DNA of 64,000 nucleotides from Pseudomonas tolaasii NCPPB 2192 (GTDB lineage: Bacteria; Pseudomonadota; Gammaproteobacteria; Pseudomonadales; Pseudomonadaceae): contig NZ_PHHD01000001.1 in assembly GCF_002813445.1 (NCBI RefSeq), positions 3,410,001-3,474,000 of the forward strand, given 5' to 3'. How positions within the stretch are numbered: the stretch's first letter is position 1; every line of letters begins with the position of its first letter. Made by a program: the position numbers and the translations under genes. The notes beneath the pieces were generated by a model. It worked only from the letters and a program-made list of their open reading frames with translations. It was not told the DNA's origin and made no database searches. Below are positions 43,734 through 52,247 of the stretch, piece by piece.

Positions 43734-44600
43734 CTAGGTTGAGGTGGCTTTCAGGCATTTGAGCGCCTTGAAGTCGCTCCGTACCTTGTTGATCTTTTGG
43801 GTGAGTTTCAAGCGTTGTTGCACGCTGCTCTCGGCCATCAGGTCGACGATCAGGCCGCGGGCTGCGGCCTCTGTTCTGGCGTAGGCTTGCTGGTATTGCG
43901 GCGTCCACAGGCTTTCGCGGTCCACCAATAGCTGCTGGATTCTCTGCGGGAAATCAGGGCTGTGGCGCTGCTGCACGGCGTCGATAAATTGCGCCTGCCA
44001 GTGTGCGCGGTTGCCGATCCATTCCTGGTTCTGCTCGCCCAGGGCTATTGACCAGGCGGTGACGCGGTTTTGCTGGCTGTCGCTGAGCGGGCCCATCCAG
44101 TCGTCCAGACGTTTGCTCATGCGCTCCGCGCGCTCCCTGATCTGCTGCGCCAATGGAGGCTTGAGGTATTCGTCCTGGCGCTTGCGCAAATCCTTGGCCA
44201 GGGCGTCATTCATGTCCTTGACCTGCTGGTCGTCCAGGCCCTGCAGCAGCTCGACCGCCGACGGAGTGATGGTGCGTGCGATCTCGGCGATGGCCTGCTT
44301 GGCTTCGACGGTACGGGCTTGCAGCGCGGCGTCGGTGACCTGGTGGGTGTCGACCATCTGCTGCAGGCGGTCGAGCCAATCCAGATAACCGGGCAACTGC
44401 GTGGTGCAATGCCAGGCCAGGTGTTCTTTAAGGGTGTCGTTGAACCAGCTTTTCTGCTCGGCGTGCATGCCCAGATAGTCGTTGAGTGTCCAGGGAATGA
44501 TCACATCAAGGTTGCGGTAGGCCAGGCCCACGCGGTTGCACGCGGTGAGCGCCAGGCTCAGGGTGAGCAATACCACCAGCAGTTTGAGCCGACGCAACAT
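43734..44600 (-). CDS. DUF6279-type lipoprotein
   Basis: A 288-residue lipoprotein. The ATG at 44600 has AAGGA seven bases upstream; a TTG at 44618 would add six residues. Signal MLRRLKLLVVLLTLSLALTAC ends in lipobox LTAC (C21). The mature part is helical: RVGLAYRNLDVIIPWTLNDYLGM near the start and repeated Arg/Gln-rich helices (RKRQDEYLKPPLAQQIRERAERMSKRLDDW) later. Such proteins are common in Pseudomonas and of unknown function. It ends close to the REP doublet. Confidence 0.85.
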   Translation of the reverse strand: MLRRLKLLVVLLTLSLALTACNRVGLAYRNLDVIIPWTLNDYLGMHAEQKSWFNDTLKEHLAWHCTTQLPGYLDWLDRLQQMVDTHQVTDAALQARTVEAKQAIAEIARTITPSAVELLQGLDDQQVKDMNDALAKDLRKRQDEYLKPPLAQQIRERAERMSKRLDDWMGPLSDSQQNRVTAWSIALGEQNQEWIGNRAHWQAQFIDAVQQRHSPDFPQRIQQLLVDRESLWTPQYQQAYARTEAAARGLIVDLMAESSVQQRLKLTQKINKVRSDFKALKCLKATST

Positions 44601-44665
44601 GGGCAGGTCCTTGCGCAATGAGGGGTATGCATGTGAACCCGCGTGAGGTGCGACAGTTCAGCCCC

Positions 44666-45388
44666 TCAATAAAACGACCGGGCGGCCTTCAAGGTCAACA
44701 GGCCGTCGCATTGCGAATTGTGTCCGGAGTAGGCCGAGCAATCGCCGCCGCTGAGGCTGGAGTCGCTGTAGATAAGGTCCAGGTCGATGCCTTTCCAGGC
44801 GCGGGAAAACTGAATTGACCAATCGCTGAAGCTGCTGATCGAGCCGCCCTCGACCGAGACCGGTGTGCCCAACTGGTGGGTGGTGTATTTCATGCTCACG
44901 CCGATGCCGAAAGGCTGGGTGCCACCGAGGTCGGCGAACAGGGTGCTGTCGTGGCGGTCGGGGTCATTGCTGAAGGAGGCGCCGAAACGATTGCCCAGCA
45001 GGTTCAGGCCGCCATAGAACTCTTGACTGTCGAGGGGGCTGAGCTTGGGGTAGCTGTAGTGGATCAGCCCGACTTCGTAGCCCAGTGTCTGGTCGAAGGG
45101 ACGTTTGAAACCCATGTAGGAATCGACCTCGAGGTTGTTGGCCGAGGACAAGCCCAGATTGGGTGAGAACTGGCCGAAATAAAGGCCGCTGTCATGGCTC
45201 AAGTCGAGACCGCCATGAAATGAGTCGCTTCCCGGCGAGGTTGGCTTGACCAGGCCCTGGGCCATGCTGCGGCTGGGCGTGGTGCCCAACTTCAGGTCGA
45301 AGTCACCCAGTTCGCGCTGGAAGATCTGTGCTTGCGCGAAGGGGCTGGCTGTGAGGGCCGCGAGCAGGAAAATGCAGGGTTTGAACAC
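44666..45388 (-). CDS. TorF-family putative outer-membrane porin
   Basis: A 240-residue protein starting at GTG (GGAG six bases upstream), with signal peptide MFKPCIFLLAALTASPFAQA cut before QIFQR. The mature protein is strand-rich: LDLSHDSGLYFGQFSPNLG, EVDSYMGFKRPFDQTLGYEVGLIHYSYP, DWSIQFSRAWKGIDLDLIYSD, and a C-terminal ARSFY ending in an aromatic. This is the Gcw/TorF pattern. Two cysteines near the end (GGDCSAY and SQCDG) may pair. Transported compound unknown. Confidence 0.85.
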   Translation of the reverse strand: MFKPCIFLLAALTASPFAQAQIFQRELGDFDLKLGTTPSRSMAQGLVKPTSPGSDSFHGGLDLSHDSGLYFGQFSPNLGLSSANNLEVDSYMGFKRPFDQTLGYEVGLIHYSYPKLSPLDSQEFYGGLNLLGNRFGASFSNDPDRHDSTLFADLGGTQPFGIGVSMKYTTHQLGTPVSVEGGSISSFSDWSIQFSRAWKGIDLDLIYSDSSLSGGDCSAYSGHNSQCDGLLTLKAARSFY

Positions 45389-45594
45389 GCTTCACTCCAT
45401 GAAAAGCGAGGAGCACTAACGAAAAAATCGGGAAGAGGCCCGTGCTAGACGTGTGCAAGCATACCGATGAATGTCGGGGGATGAGGTCCGTTCGTCGATT
45501 TGCACGATAGAGGGTGATGCAAGAGGGTGTTTCGGGCTCCAGTCCTAGCGCCTTGAGGGCAAGGCGCTTAGGGACCAGGCGTGTTGCGCAGATT

Positions 45595-45774
45595 TTACTT
45601 TTTGCCCAGGCTGATTTGCTTGGACGGGCCGAAAGTCTGGCCACTCACACCTTTGGCAATCTGCTGGATTTCGCCGCCGGATTTGAGAAAAGCAGCAATT
45701 TGGCTGTTGATCGATTCGCTCGTTTCAACGGCGGGAGCTGGCTTTGCTTTGCTGTTGGATGCTTTTACGCGCAT
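45595..45774 (-). CDS. 59-residue conserved small protein
   Basis: A short gene starting MRVKASNSKAKPAPAVETSES; the frame is open to 45846 but the preceding residues look non-coding. The body SINSQIAAFLKSGGEIQQIAKGVSGQ followed by basic GPSKQISLGKK resembles small pseudomonad proteins often labelled transcriptional regulator without evidence. Ala/Pro/Lys-rich N-terminus, no membrane span. The function is unknown; its reality rests on this recurring pattern and clean coding composition. Confidence 0.65.
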   Translation of the reverse strand: MRVKASNSKAKPAPAVETSESINSQIAAFLKSGGEIQQIAKGVSGQTFGPSKQISLGKK

Positions 45775-46097
45775 GGCGGCCACTAACCTGTAGAAAATTA
45801 ACTTGGCCAGGCATCGTACAGGAAATACTTGACAATTGCTTGGCAAATATCCCCCAGAAATTAATAGCAGGGCTGAAATCCGACAAAGTTTATCTTCGAA
45901 TTAATCCCCTAACTTGCTGTTTTAACTCGAAACCCTGTGCCGAACGGCGCGCGCGGCAGCGGCAAAATTCATTCATTTGATCTGACGAGCGGGGCGATGC
46001 CAGTAGAACGCCACGCCGGCCCGCGATTTTTCAGGCGTGCGCGCGTCCGGGCCTCAACTCGGGTAGAATGCCGCCCACGTAACGAGGGTATCTGGAA
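45775..46097. other. intergenic region upstream of cvfB
   Basis: A 323-base gap between two divergent genes. It is AT-rich on the left and GC-rich on the right. TAGAAT at about 46064-46069, 29 bases before the cvfB ATG, is a plausible -10 element for cvfB. No REP element or gene is seen. Confidence 0.5.
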
Positions 46098-46934
46098 ATG
46101 GCTTTAGTCGGGCGCTACAACAGCTTGCAAGTGGTTAAACACACTAACTTTGGTTTGTACCTGGACGGTGCGCAAGATGGCGAAATCCTCTTGCCCAATC
46201 GGTATATCCCCAAAGATATTCCCAGCGAAGATGAAGACTGGCTTAACGTTTTCATTTATCTGGACAGCGATGACAAACTTATCGCTACAACTGAAAAGCC
46301 GAAAGTTCAAGTAGGCGAATTTGCCAGTTTGAAAGTTGTGGAAGTCAACAGTATTGGTGTCTTCCTCGATTGGGGGTTGCCGAAGGATTTGTTGCTGCCG
46401 TATTCGGAAGAAAAACGCCAGTTGAGCGCCGGTGAATATTGCGTGGTGCACGTCTACCTCGATAAGCACACCAAGCGCATCACCGCCACCGCGCGCCTGG
46501 ATCGCTACCTGGACAAGACCCCGGCCAACTACCAGGTCGGCCAGGAAGTCGACCTGCTGGTGGCCGAAGCCACCGACATGGGCTTCAAGGCGATCATCAA
46601 CAACAAGCACTGGGGCCTGATTCACAAGAACGAAGTGTTCAAGTTCCTGCGCCCGGGCAAAGAAGAGAAAGGCTTTATCAAGGAGATCCGCGCTGACGGC
46701 AACATCAGCCTGAGCCTGCAGCCGGTCGGCCAGGAAGCCGCCTCCAGCCTCAACTCCAAGATCCTCGCCAAGTTGCGTGAAAACAATGGCAGCTTGCCGG
46801 TCAGCGATAAAAGCGACCCGGCGGTGATCAGCAACTTGTTCGGCGTCAGCAAAGGCAACTTCAAGAAGGCCATTGGTGCGCTCTACAAGCAGGGCCAGAT
46901 TGTGATTCACGCCGATCGCATTGAACTAAGCTGA
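46098..46934 (+). CDS. cvfB: CvfB-family S1 RNA-binding protein
   Basis: A 278-residue protein beginning MALVGRYNSLQVVKHTNFGLYLDG. It has three S1-like beta-barrel domains in succession (residues 1-65, 66-140 and 145-215, each with a V-x-E/K-x4-G-[VLF]-[FYK]-L/A pattern such as LKVVEVNSIGVFLDWGLPKDLLLP). A C-terminal winged helix follows (DPAVISNLFGVSKGNFKKAIGALYKQGQI). This is the CvfB/YitL architecture, an RNA-binding regulator linked to virulence in staphylococci. Its role in Pseudomonas is not established. Confidence 0.93.
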   Translation: MALVGRYNSLQVVKHTNFGLYLDGAQDGEILLPNRYIPKDIPSEDEDWLNVFIYLDSDDKLIATTEKPKVQVGEFASLKVVEVNSIGVFLDWGLPKDLLLPYSEEKRQLSAGEYCVVHVYLDKHTKRITATARLDRYLDKTPANYQVGQEVDLLVAEATDMGFKAIINNKHWGLIHKNEVFKFLRPGKEEKGFIKEIRADGNISLSLQPVGQEAASSLNSKILAKLRENNGSLPVSDKSDPAVISNLFGVSKGNFKKAIGALYKQGQIVIHADRIELS

Positions 46935-46986
46935 TCGATGCCGGCTCTTCCGTAGGTGCCCGTCGGCACCTGCGGAGGTTGTACCC

Positions 46987-47385
46987 ATGTCCCGAAAAAC
47001 CCTCTTTGCCTACCTGGGCACCTTGCTCGCTTTCCTGGTGCTTGATGGCCTCTGGCTCGGCGTCTTCATGGGCCCGACCTACAAAGGCCTGCTGGGGCCG
47101 CTGATGCTTGATCAGCCCAATCTGCTTCCCGCCGTTTTGTTTTATCTCCTGTATGTCACCGGTTGTGTGGTGTTTGTGGTCCTGCCAAGTAGCAGCTGGC
47201 GACGTGCTGCGCGCCTGGGTGCGTTCCTTGGGCTGGTGGCTTACGGTACCTACGACCTGAGCAACTGGGCCACGTTGCACGGCTGGTCCGCTGGTTTGTC
47301 CGCCATGGACATGGCCTGGGGCACCTTTCTCACGGCGGTCAGCTGCACCGTCGGCCATCTGTGTGCACATCGAGTGCACCGGTGA
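46987..47385 (+). CDS. DUF2177 family membrane protein
   Basis: A 132-residue membrane protein with four helices; the first is TLFAYLGTLLAFLVLDGLWLGVFM, followed by YKGLLGPLM. AYGTYDLSNWATLHGW and MDMAWGTFLTAV are the DUF2177 signature. The ribosome site GGAGG lies at the base of a small hairpin (46950-46975: ccgtaggtgcc / ggcacctgcgg) that might modulate translation. Function unknown. Confidence 0.88.
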   Translation: MSRKTLFAYLGTLLAFLVLDGLWLGVFMGPTYKGLLGPLMLDQPNLLPAVLFYLLYVTGCVVFVVLPSSSWRRAARLGAFLGLVAYGTYDLSNWATLHGWSAGLSAMDMAWGTFLTAVSCTVGHLCAHRVHR

Positions 47386-47582
47386 TTGTGTACAGGATTT
47401 GCGTGCACCTTTGCTGAGCATCACCGCTATCCATTGAGCGCGATGAAACCCTTTGGCACGCCGTGCCACGGGGATTGTGTGCCATTGGCACGCATTCTGC
47501 TGAATGCCTCGTATACAAACCATGCCGCCTCCCGTATGCACCCGCGACGGTAGCGCAGGCCGGTATTTCGAGGAGCCCCGCG

Positions 47583-49025
47583 ATGACCGAACACTTGCCC
47601 AATGGCTACAGCCCACGCCTGTACAACAAGGACTTGGGCCCGCTGCCGCAAAAATGGAACTGGTACAACATTTTCGCCTTCTGGATGAGTGACGTGCACA
47701 GCGTCGGCGGCTATGTGTTCGCCGCGAGCCTGTTCGCACTTGGCCTGGCCAGCTGGCAGGTGCTGATCGCCTTGCTCGCCGGCATTTGCATCGTTCAAGG
47801 GATCGCCAATCTGGTCGCCAAACCAAGCCAGCAGGCCGCGGTGCCGTATCCGGTCATCTGCCGGCTGGCCTTTGGCGTGTTTGGCGCGAATATTCCTGCG
47901 GTCATCCGTGGCTTGATCGCCGTGGCCTGGTACGGGATTCAGACGTATTTGGCCTCGAGCGCCCTGATCATCGTGGTGTTGCGCTTTTTCCCACAAATGG
48001 CGGCCTATGCAGAGCCGCATTTTGCGGGCCTGTCCTACCTGGGCTGGATGGGTTTCCTCAGCTTGTGGGTACTGCAGGCGGCGGTGTTCTGGGCGGGTAT
48101 GGAGTCCATTCGCCGCTTTATCGATTGGGCCGGGCCGGTGGTGTACGCGGTGATGTTTGCCCTGGCGGGCTGGATTGTGTGGAAAGCGGGCTGGGCGAAT
48201 ATCAACTTCACGCTGTCGGAAAAATCCCTGCCGGGCTGGCAAGCGTTCGGTCAGGTGATCGTGGCCACGGCGCTGGTGGTGTCGTACTTCTCCGGGCCTA
48301 CGCTGAATTTCGGTGATTTCAGCCGTTATTGCCGGACCATGCAGGACGTGCGCCGCGGTAATTTCTGGGGCTTGCCGGTGAATTTCCTGGCGTTTTCGCT
48401 GGTGACTGTGGTGATTGTGTCGGGTACTTTGCCGGTGTTTGGCGAGATGCTCCATGACCCGATCGCCACCGTTTCGCGCATCGACAACAGCATGGCGGTG
48501 CTGCTCGGTGCCTTCGCCTTTGTCACCGCGACTATCGGCATCAACATCGTGGCCAATTTCGTTTCCCCGGCGTTTGACTTCGCCAACGTCGCGCCGAGCA
48601 AAATCAGTTGGCGCGCCGGCGGCATGATCGCTGCTGTCGCCTCGATCTTTATCACGCCGTGGAACCTGTTCAACAACCCGCTGATGATCCACTACACCCT
48701 GGACATTCTCGCGGCCTTCATCGGGCCGTTGTTCGGCATTCTGCTGGTGGACTTCTACCTGATCAAAAAGCAGCAGATCGACGTGGACGCGCTGTTCGAT
48801 GACAGCCCGCGCGGGCGCTACTACTTCGACGGTGGCGTGAACTGGACGGCGGTCAAGGCCCTGGTGCCCGCGACGCTGGTGGGCGTCGCGATTACCTTCA
48901 CCCCGGCGTTGCAGGGCATGGCCAACTTCGCTTGGTTTACCGGCTGCTTCCTGGGAGGGCTGTTTTTCCTGATGCTGGCTCGGCGCGAGCAGGTTCGCAT
49001 CCCCGCGCCGCTGGTTGCCGGTTGA
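47583..49025 (+). CDS. NCS1-family nucleobase/hydantoin:cation symporter
   Basis: A 480-residue transporter with about 12 helices. The ATG at 47583 gives MTEHLPNGYSPRLYNKDLGPLPQKWNWYNIFAFWMSDVHSVGGY, a typical NCS1 start; the longer frame from 47463 is not conserved. GLIAVAWYGIQTYL (helix 3) and SYFSGPTLNFGDFSRYCRTM are family motifs for substrate and sodium binding. Likely substrates are uracil, allantoin, hydantoin or a related ring compound. Its last 89 bases overlap the end of the convergent MFS gene. Confidence 0.9.
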   Translation: MTEHLPNGYSPRLYNKDLGPLPQKWNWYNIFAFWMSDVHSVGGYVFAASLFALGLASWQVLIALLAGICIVQGIANLVAKPSQQAAVPYPVICRLAFGVFGANIPAVIRGLIAVAWYGIQTYLASSALIIVVLRFFPQMAAYAEPHFAGLSYLGWMGFLSLWVLQAAVFWAGMESIRRFIDWAGPVVYAVMFALAGWIVWKAGWANINFTLSEKSLPGWQAFGQVIVATALVVSYFSGPTLNFGDFSRYCRTMQDVRRGNFWGLPVNFLAFSLVTVVIVSGTLPVFGEMLHDPIATVSRIDNSMAVLLGAFAFVTATIGINIVANFVSPAFDFANVAPSKISWRAGGMIAAVASIFITPWNLFNNPLMIHYTLDILAAFIGPLFGILLVDFYLIKKQQIDVDALFDDSPRGRYYFDGGVNWTAVKALVPATLVGVAITFTPALQGMANFAWFTGCFLGGLFFLMLARREQVRIPAPLVAG

Positions 49026-50145
49026 CCAGGATCCCGCCGGCCACCACCAACCCGCAGCCGGCGACGATCAGCGCCGGTTGCAGGCCGCCACTGAGGTGGC
49101 TGCTCACCGAGGCCAGCAACGGACCACTCAGTTGGCCGATGGCAAAGCTGGCGGTCAGCAGCCCGGTGCTGCGCTGATAGCCGTGGGGGGCTACCTCACG
49201 CAGGCGAGCCATCACCAACTGCATGCACGCCAGGAACGGCGCGCCGCACAGTAAAACGCCGAGGGCCAGGCCCCAGCCATTGCCTAACAGACAGGCAAAC
49301 ACACCGACGGCTTGCAGCCACAAAGTAGTCATCAGCCAGCGGCGAGTGGTGTCCATGTCTTTACGGCGCAGGCTCGCCACCACCACGCCAATCGCCGCCG
49401 CCAGGCCAAAACATGGCCAGAACAGGTCGGCCTGCCAGGCGCCCTTGAACTGCGCGCTGGCCATTTGCGACAGAAAGGTCGCCGGAATGATGTAGCCCAG
49501 GCCGTACAACACATAGATCCAGCACAGGTGTGCAATGCTGCCATTGCTGCCCGCTTCATTGTGATTGACCACCGGCGTGCTCGCCGCGGAGGGTTTGGGC
49601 AGGAATGGCAGGATGGCCAGCAACATCACCAGCGCCACCACGCCATAGACCAGCCACAAGATTGCAGAGTCTTGTTTCAACAAATTGGAGCCCAGCGCCA
49701 GCAAGCCTGTGAGCATAATCCCCAAGCCAGGTCCGGCAAATACCAGGGCGCCCAAGCGAGGGCGCCCGGCAGCCATTGCCAGCGGCTGGCTCAAGCTGGT
49801 GATCATCACCAGCGCCCATGCACTCGCGACGCCCGTACCGAAGCGCAACAGCAAATGTGGCCAGAACCCGTGTGCCCAATAGGACGCGAAGGTCAGCAGC
49901 ACACACAGCCACAGGCCGCCGTACAACCGCCCGCGCACGTGGTGATGGCTGCGCGCGAAGATCGAATCCACCGCACCCACGAAATACCCCAGGTAATTGG
50001 CGGCGGCGATCAGGCCCGCCCCGGTCAGGTCAATCTGCCCTTCGCTGAGCAAATGCGGCATCTGCGGCGTGAGGGCGAAGCGGCCAATGCCCATGGCCAT
50101 CATCAGGGCGACAAAGCTGGCGAGTAAGCGAATCAGGGGAGACAT
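48937..50145 (-). CDS. YbfB/YjiJ-family MFS transporter
   Basis: A 402-residue transporter with 12 predicted helices, starting MSPLIRLLASFVALMMAMGIGRFALTPQMPHLL, where MGIGRFAYTPxxP is the YbfB family hallmark. GLIAAANYLGYFVGAV follows in helix 2. The C-terminal tail (ARGCEPARAEPASGKTALPGSSR) is low-complexity and lies in the region that overlaps the convergent NCS1 gene. A divergent LysR gene 103 bases away probably controls it. Substrate unknown. Confidence 0.9.
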   Translation of the reverse strand: MSPLIRLLASFVALMMAMGIGRFALTPQMPHLLSEGQIDLTGAGLIAAANYLGYFVGAVDSIFARSHHHVRGRLYGGLWLCVLLTFASYWAHGFWPHLLLRFGTGVASAWALVMITSLSQPLAMAAGRPRLGALVFAGPGLGIMLTGLLALGSNLLKQDSAILWLVYGVVALVMLLAILPFLPKPSAASTPVVNHNEAGSNGSIAHLCWIYVLYGLGYIIPATFLSQMASAQFKGAWQADLFWPCFGLAAAIGVVVASLRRKDMDTTRRWLMTTLWLQAVGVFACLLGNGWGLALGVLLCGAPFLACMQLVMARLREVAPHGYQRSTGLLTASFAIGQLSGPLLASVSSHLSGGLQPALIVAGCGLVVAGGILVNRQPAARGCEPARAEPASGKTALPGSSR

Positions 50146-50248
50146 GCTCTGGTTCCTGTAGGAAAGCGAATAACCTTCAGGCTAAAGCGGATTGACTTTC
50201 TGTAAAAATGAATAATAGTGAGTAACTTGTTCAGTTTTGGAGAAAGGT

Positions 50249-51142
50249 GTGGAATTCAGTCAATTGCGGATTTTCCAGGCCGTAGCGGAAGAGGGCTCCA
50301 TTACCCGTGCGGCTGACCGTTTGCACCGCGTGCCGTCAAACCTGTCGACGCGGCTCAAGCAAATGGAAGAGCAACTGGGGGTTGAGCTGTTCGTCCGCGA
50401 GCGACAGCGCTTGCAGCTTTCTCCTGCGGGCAAAGTGTTGCTGGACTACAGCACCCGTCTGTTGGCGTTGCACGACGAAGCCCATGGCGCGGTGCAGGGC
50501 GGGCAGCCGGCTGGCGAATTTGTACTGGGCAGCATGTACAGCACGGCCGCAGTGCATTTACCTAAACTGCTGGCGCGCTACCACAAGGCGTATCCGATGG
50601 TGAACCTTCAGGTGCAGTCGGCGCCGAGCGGGGAGTTGCTCGAAGGTTTGATCACCGGGCGACTGGACGCGGCATTCGTGGATGGCCCGATCACCATTGC
50701 TTCCCTGGACGGCGTGCCCCTGTGCGAGGAGCGCCTGGTGCTGATTTGCGAAGCCGACCACCCGCCGGTACGCGGTCCCCAGGACGTAGCCGGGCGTTCG
50801 GTGTTTACCTTTCGCCGCAGTTGCGCTTACCGCACCCGCTTGGAAACCTGGTTTTCCCACGATCATGTGGCAATGGGCCGGGCCATCGAGATCGAGTCTT
50901 ATCAAGGCATGCTCGCCTGTGTGATCGCCGGCTCCGGCGTGGCCTTGATGTCCGAATCCATGCTCGACAGCCTGCCCGGCAAGGACAGCGTGTCCGTTCA
51001 TCCCCTGACCGGGCCTTTTGCCACGGCCACCACCTGGCTGATGTGGCGAAAGGGTATGCTCGGCGCTAACCTCAACGCATGGATCGACCTGCAGCAGGAA
51101 GGCAAGTCCGGGTTTGAGCAAGACACCCGCGCAATTGCTTGA
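50249..51142 (+). CDS. LysR-family transcriptional regulator of the MFS gene
   Basis: A 297-residue regulator. The GTG at 50249 (reading VEFSQLRIFQAVAEEGSITRAADRL) has GGAG six bases upstream and is preferred over TTG 50237. The helix-turn-helix covers residues 1-60, with LHRVPSNLSTRLKQMEEQLGVELF, then the effector-binding domain (SAPSGELLEGLITGRLDAAFVDG). The MFS transporter gene starts 103 bases away on the other strand, the standard layout for a LysR regulator and its target. Inducer unknown. Confidence 0.92.
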   Translation: MEFSQLRIFQAVAEEGSITRAADRLHRVPSNLSTRLKQMEEQLGVELFVRERQRLQLSPAGKVLLDYSTRLLALHDEAHGAVQGGQPAGEFVLGSMYSTAAVHLPKLLARYHKAYPMVNLQVQSAPSGELLEGLITGRLDAAFVDGPITIASLDGVPLCEERLVLICEADHPPVRGPQDVAGRSVFTFRRSCAYRTRLETWFSHDHVAMGRAIEIESYQGMLACVIAGSGVALMSESMLDSLPGKDSVSVHPLTGPFATATTWLMWRKGMLGANLNAWIDLQQEGKSGFEQDTRAIA

Positions 51143-51284
51143 ACGAACCGTCAGGATTCAGATCAATTCAGTAATAGTTCGTTGTGGTTTCGTTCAAGCA
51201 TTACGTAGGACTTAGGGCTACTATCACTGTAGGAAAAGGCGACAGAACCATCGCCAACGTGCATTACCCTCAAAGGGGGCAACC

Positions 51285-51407
51285 ATGAAAGAGAAAATTC
51301 AAAACTGGCTCCACGACCTCGGCGTTGCGCTGGGCCTGATCGAGCCCCCGCTGCAACCAGTGCCGATTCGCACGGATGACGAGCAGCGCCGGCCGCGTCG
51401 CAGGTAA
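51285..51407 (+). CDS. 40-residue small protein (PA1414-like)
   Basis: A short open frame with a strong ribosome site (AGGGGGC) before its ATG: it starts MKEKIQNWLHDLGVALGLIE and ends with a basic RRPRRR tail, so it has an amphipathic helix and a cationic end. I recall similar small conserved proteins at the PA1414 locus of P. aeruginosa, and the gbu cluster (PA1418-PA1422 there) lies just downstream here too, which supports the match. In P. aeruginosa this locus also yields the oxygen-controlled small RNA SicX. A possible -10 (TACTAT, 51219) with a poor -35 suggests activator-dependent expression. The function of the peptide is unknown. Confidence 0.7.
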   Translation: MKEKIQNWLHDLGVALGLIEPPLQPVPIRTDDEQRRPRRR

Positions 51408-51480
51408 GTCAATTTCACAGCGTTCACGTAGTTGGTTACGTGGACGCTGACCGAGCGGATTTTTAATCAGGGGCCGAGCC
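51408..51480 (+). ncRNA. structured 3' region of the small-protein transcript, possible sRNA
   Basis: Directly after the small gene, AGCGTTCACGTA (51419-51430) pairs with TACGTGGACGCT (51437-51448; one G-T pair) around a six-base loop. A T-rich stretch (ATTTTTAAT) follows about twenty bases later. It may be only a terminator-like hairpin, or the body of a small RNA processed from this transcript as at the PA1414/SicX locus. Sequence identity with SicX was not checked. Confidence 0.35.
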
Positions 51481-51644
51481 AATCCCTGTGACTTGAGTTC
51501 AGCCCTTCCTTTACCTGCCAGCCATCTCTGGACGTCCGACTCATCGAGCCTCGATGTCGGACCCTTCCTGTTGTTTCGTCATCTGATCTTTTTCTCCATT
51601 CGACCTTCTATATTTTCGTCTTCACATGGAAGAAAGGCGCTGAT

Positions 51645-52247
51645 ATGTCGAGCATGGATGGTGAAGGAATGTTGATTTCCAGCAAGGTCGAACATCGTCG
51701 ATTTCAAACGATTGAGCAGGGTGATTTGCGCAGCGTCAGCGCGTTGGTTGTCCACCAGACGGATGCGCCGACTGCAGAGCACACGTTCAATGGCTACCGC
51801 TCCAAAGGGAGCGGGGCTCATTTTCTAATCGAAAAAAATGGTGTGATTTACCAGACCGCCAGTATGAAAAAGCGCTGTTTTCACGTAGGGCGTTACATTC
51901 GGTCCAAATGCATGGCCGTAGATAAGGCGTCCTGCGACACCGCTCAAATGGCCAAAATTCATACACTTTCCTGGACGTTGCAGATCCGGGCTTTGGATCG
52001 CCACGAGCGCACGAAGAACTACCCTGAGCGATACCCGATGAATTCGGATTCTCTGGGTATCGAGTTGGTCGGCAAACATTTGGATGCAGCCCGCTACGAG
52101 GCCATTACGGCTATGCAGACCCAGTCCCTTCAGTGGCTGGTCTCAGAGTTGTTCGGTCACTATGGTCTGGCCTCAGCAGATTTCTACACGCACCCGCAGA
52201 TCTCTTACAAACACCCCGGCGAAGCCAGCAGTGCGGTGTGGCAATGA
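51645..52247 (+). CDS. N-acetylmuramoyl-L-alanine amidase-like protein; candidate type VI effector
   Basis: A 200-residue amidase-2/PGRP-fold protein without a signal peptide. SALVVHQTDAP gives H37 as first zinc ligand, HFLIEKNGVIYQTA follows, RCFHVGRYI gives a second histidine, SDSLGIELVGKH is the conserved core, and YTHPQISYKHPGEA (H183) carries the last ligand and catalytic region. AGAAAGG precedes the ATG. The next gene, a lipoprotein, overlaps it by four bases. A cytoplasmic cell-wall amidase tightly coupled to a periplasm-directed lipoprotein is the layout of a type VI amidase effector and its immunity protein. No VgrG, PAAR or Hcp gene lies nearby, so the delivery route is unproven; an ordinary peptidoglycan recycling amidase is the alternative. 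Confidence 0.82.
   Translation: MSSMDGEGMLISSKVEHRRFQTIEQGDLRSVSALVVHQTDAPTAEHTFNGYRSKGSGAHFLIEKNGVIYQTASMKKRCFHVGRYIRSKCMAVDKASCDTAQMAKIHTLSWTLQIRALDRHERTKNYPERYPMNSDSLGIELVGKHLDAARYEAITAMQTQSLQWLVSELFGHYGLASADFYTHPQISYKHPGEASSAVWQ

Noticed and set aside
51493..51675. 60-codon plus-strand frame before the amidase gene
   Set aside because: It overlaps the amidase start in another frame, has no good ribosome site and a Ser/Phe-rich composition without a pattern.
52133..52243. Longer version of the amidase-linked lipoprotein starting inside the amidase gene
   Set aside because: A textbook lipoprotein signal begins at ATG 52244, which overlaps the amidase stop; the preceding residues are out-of-frame amidase coding sequence.
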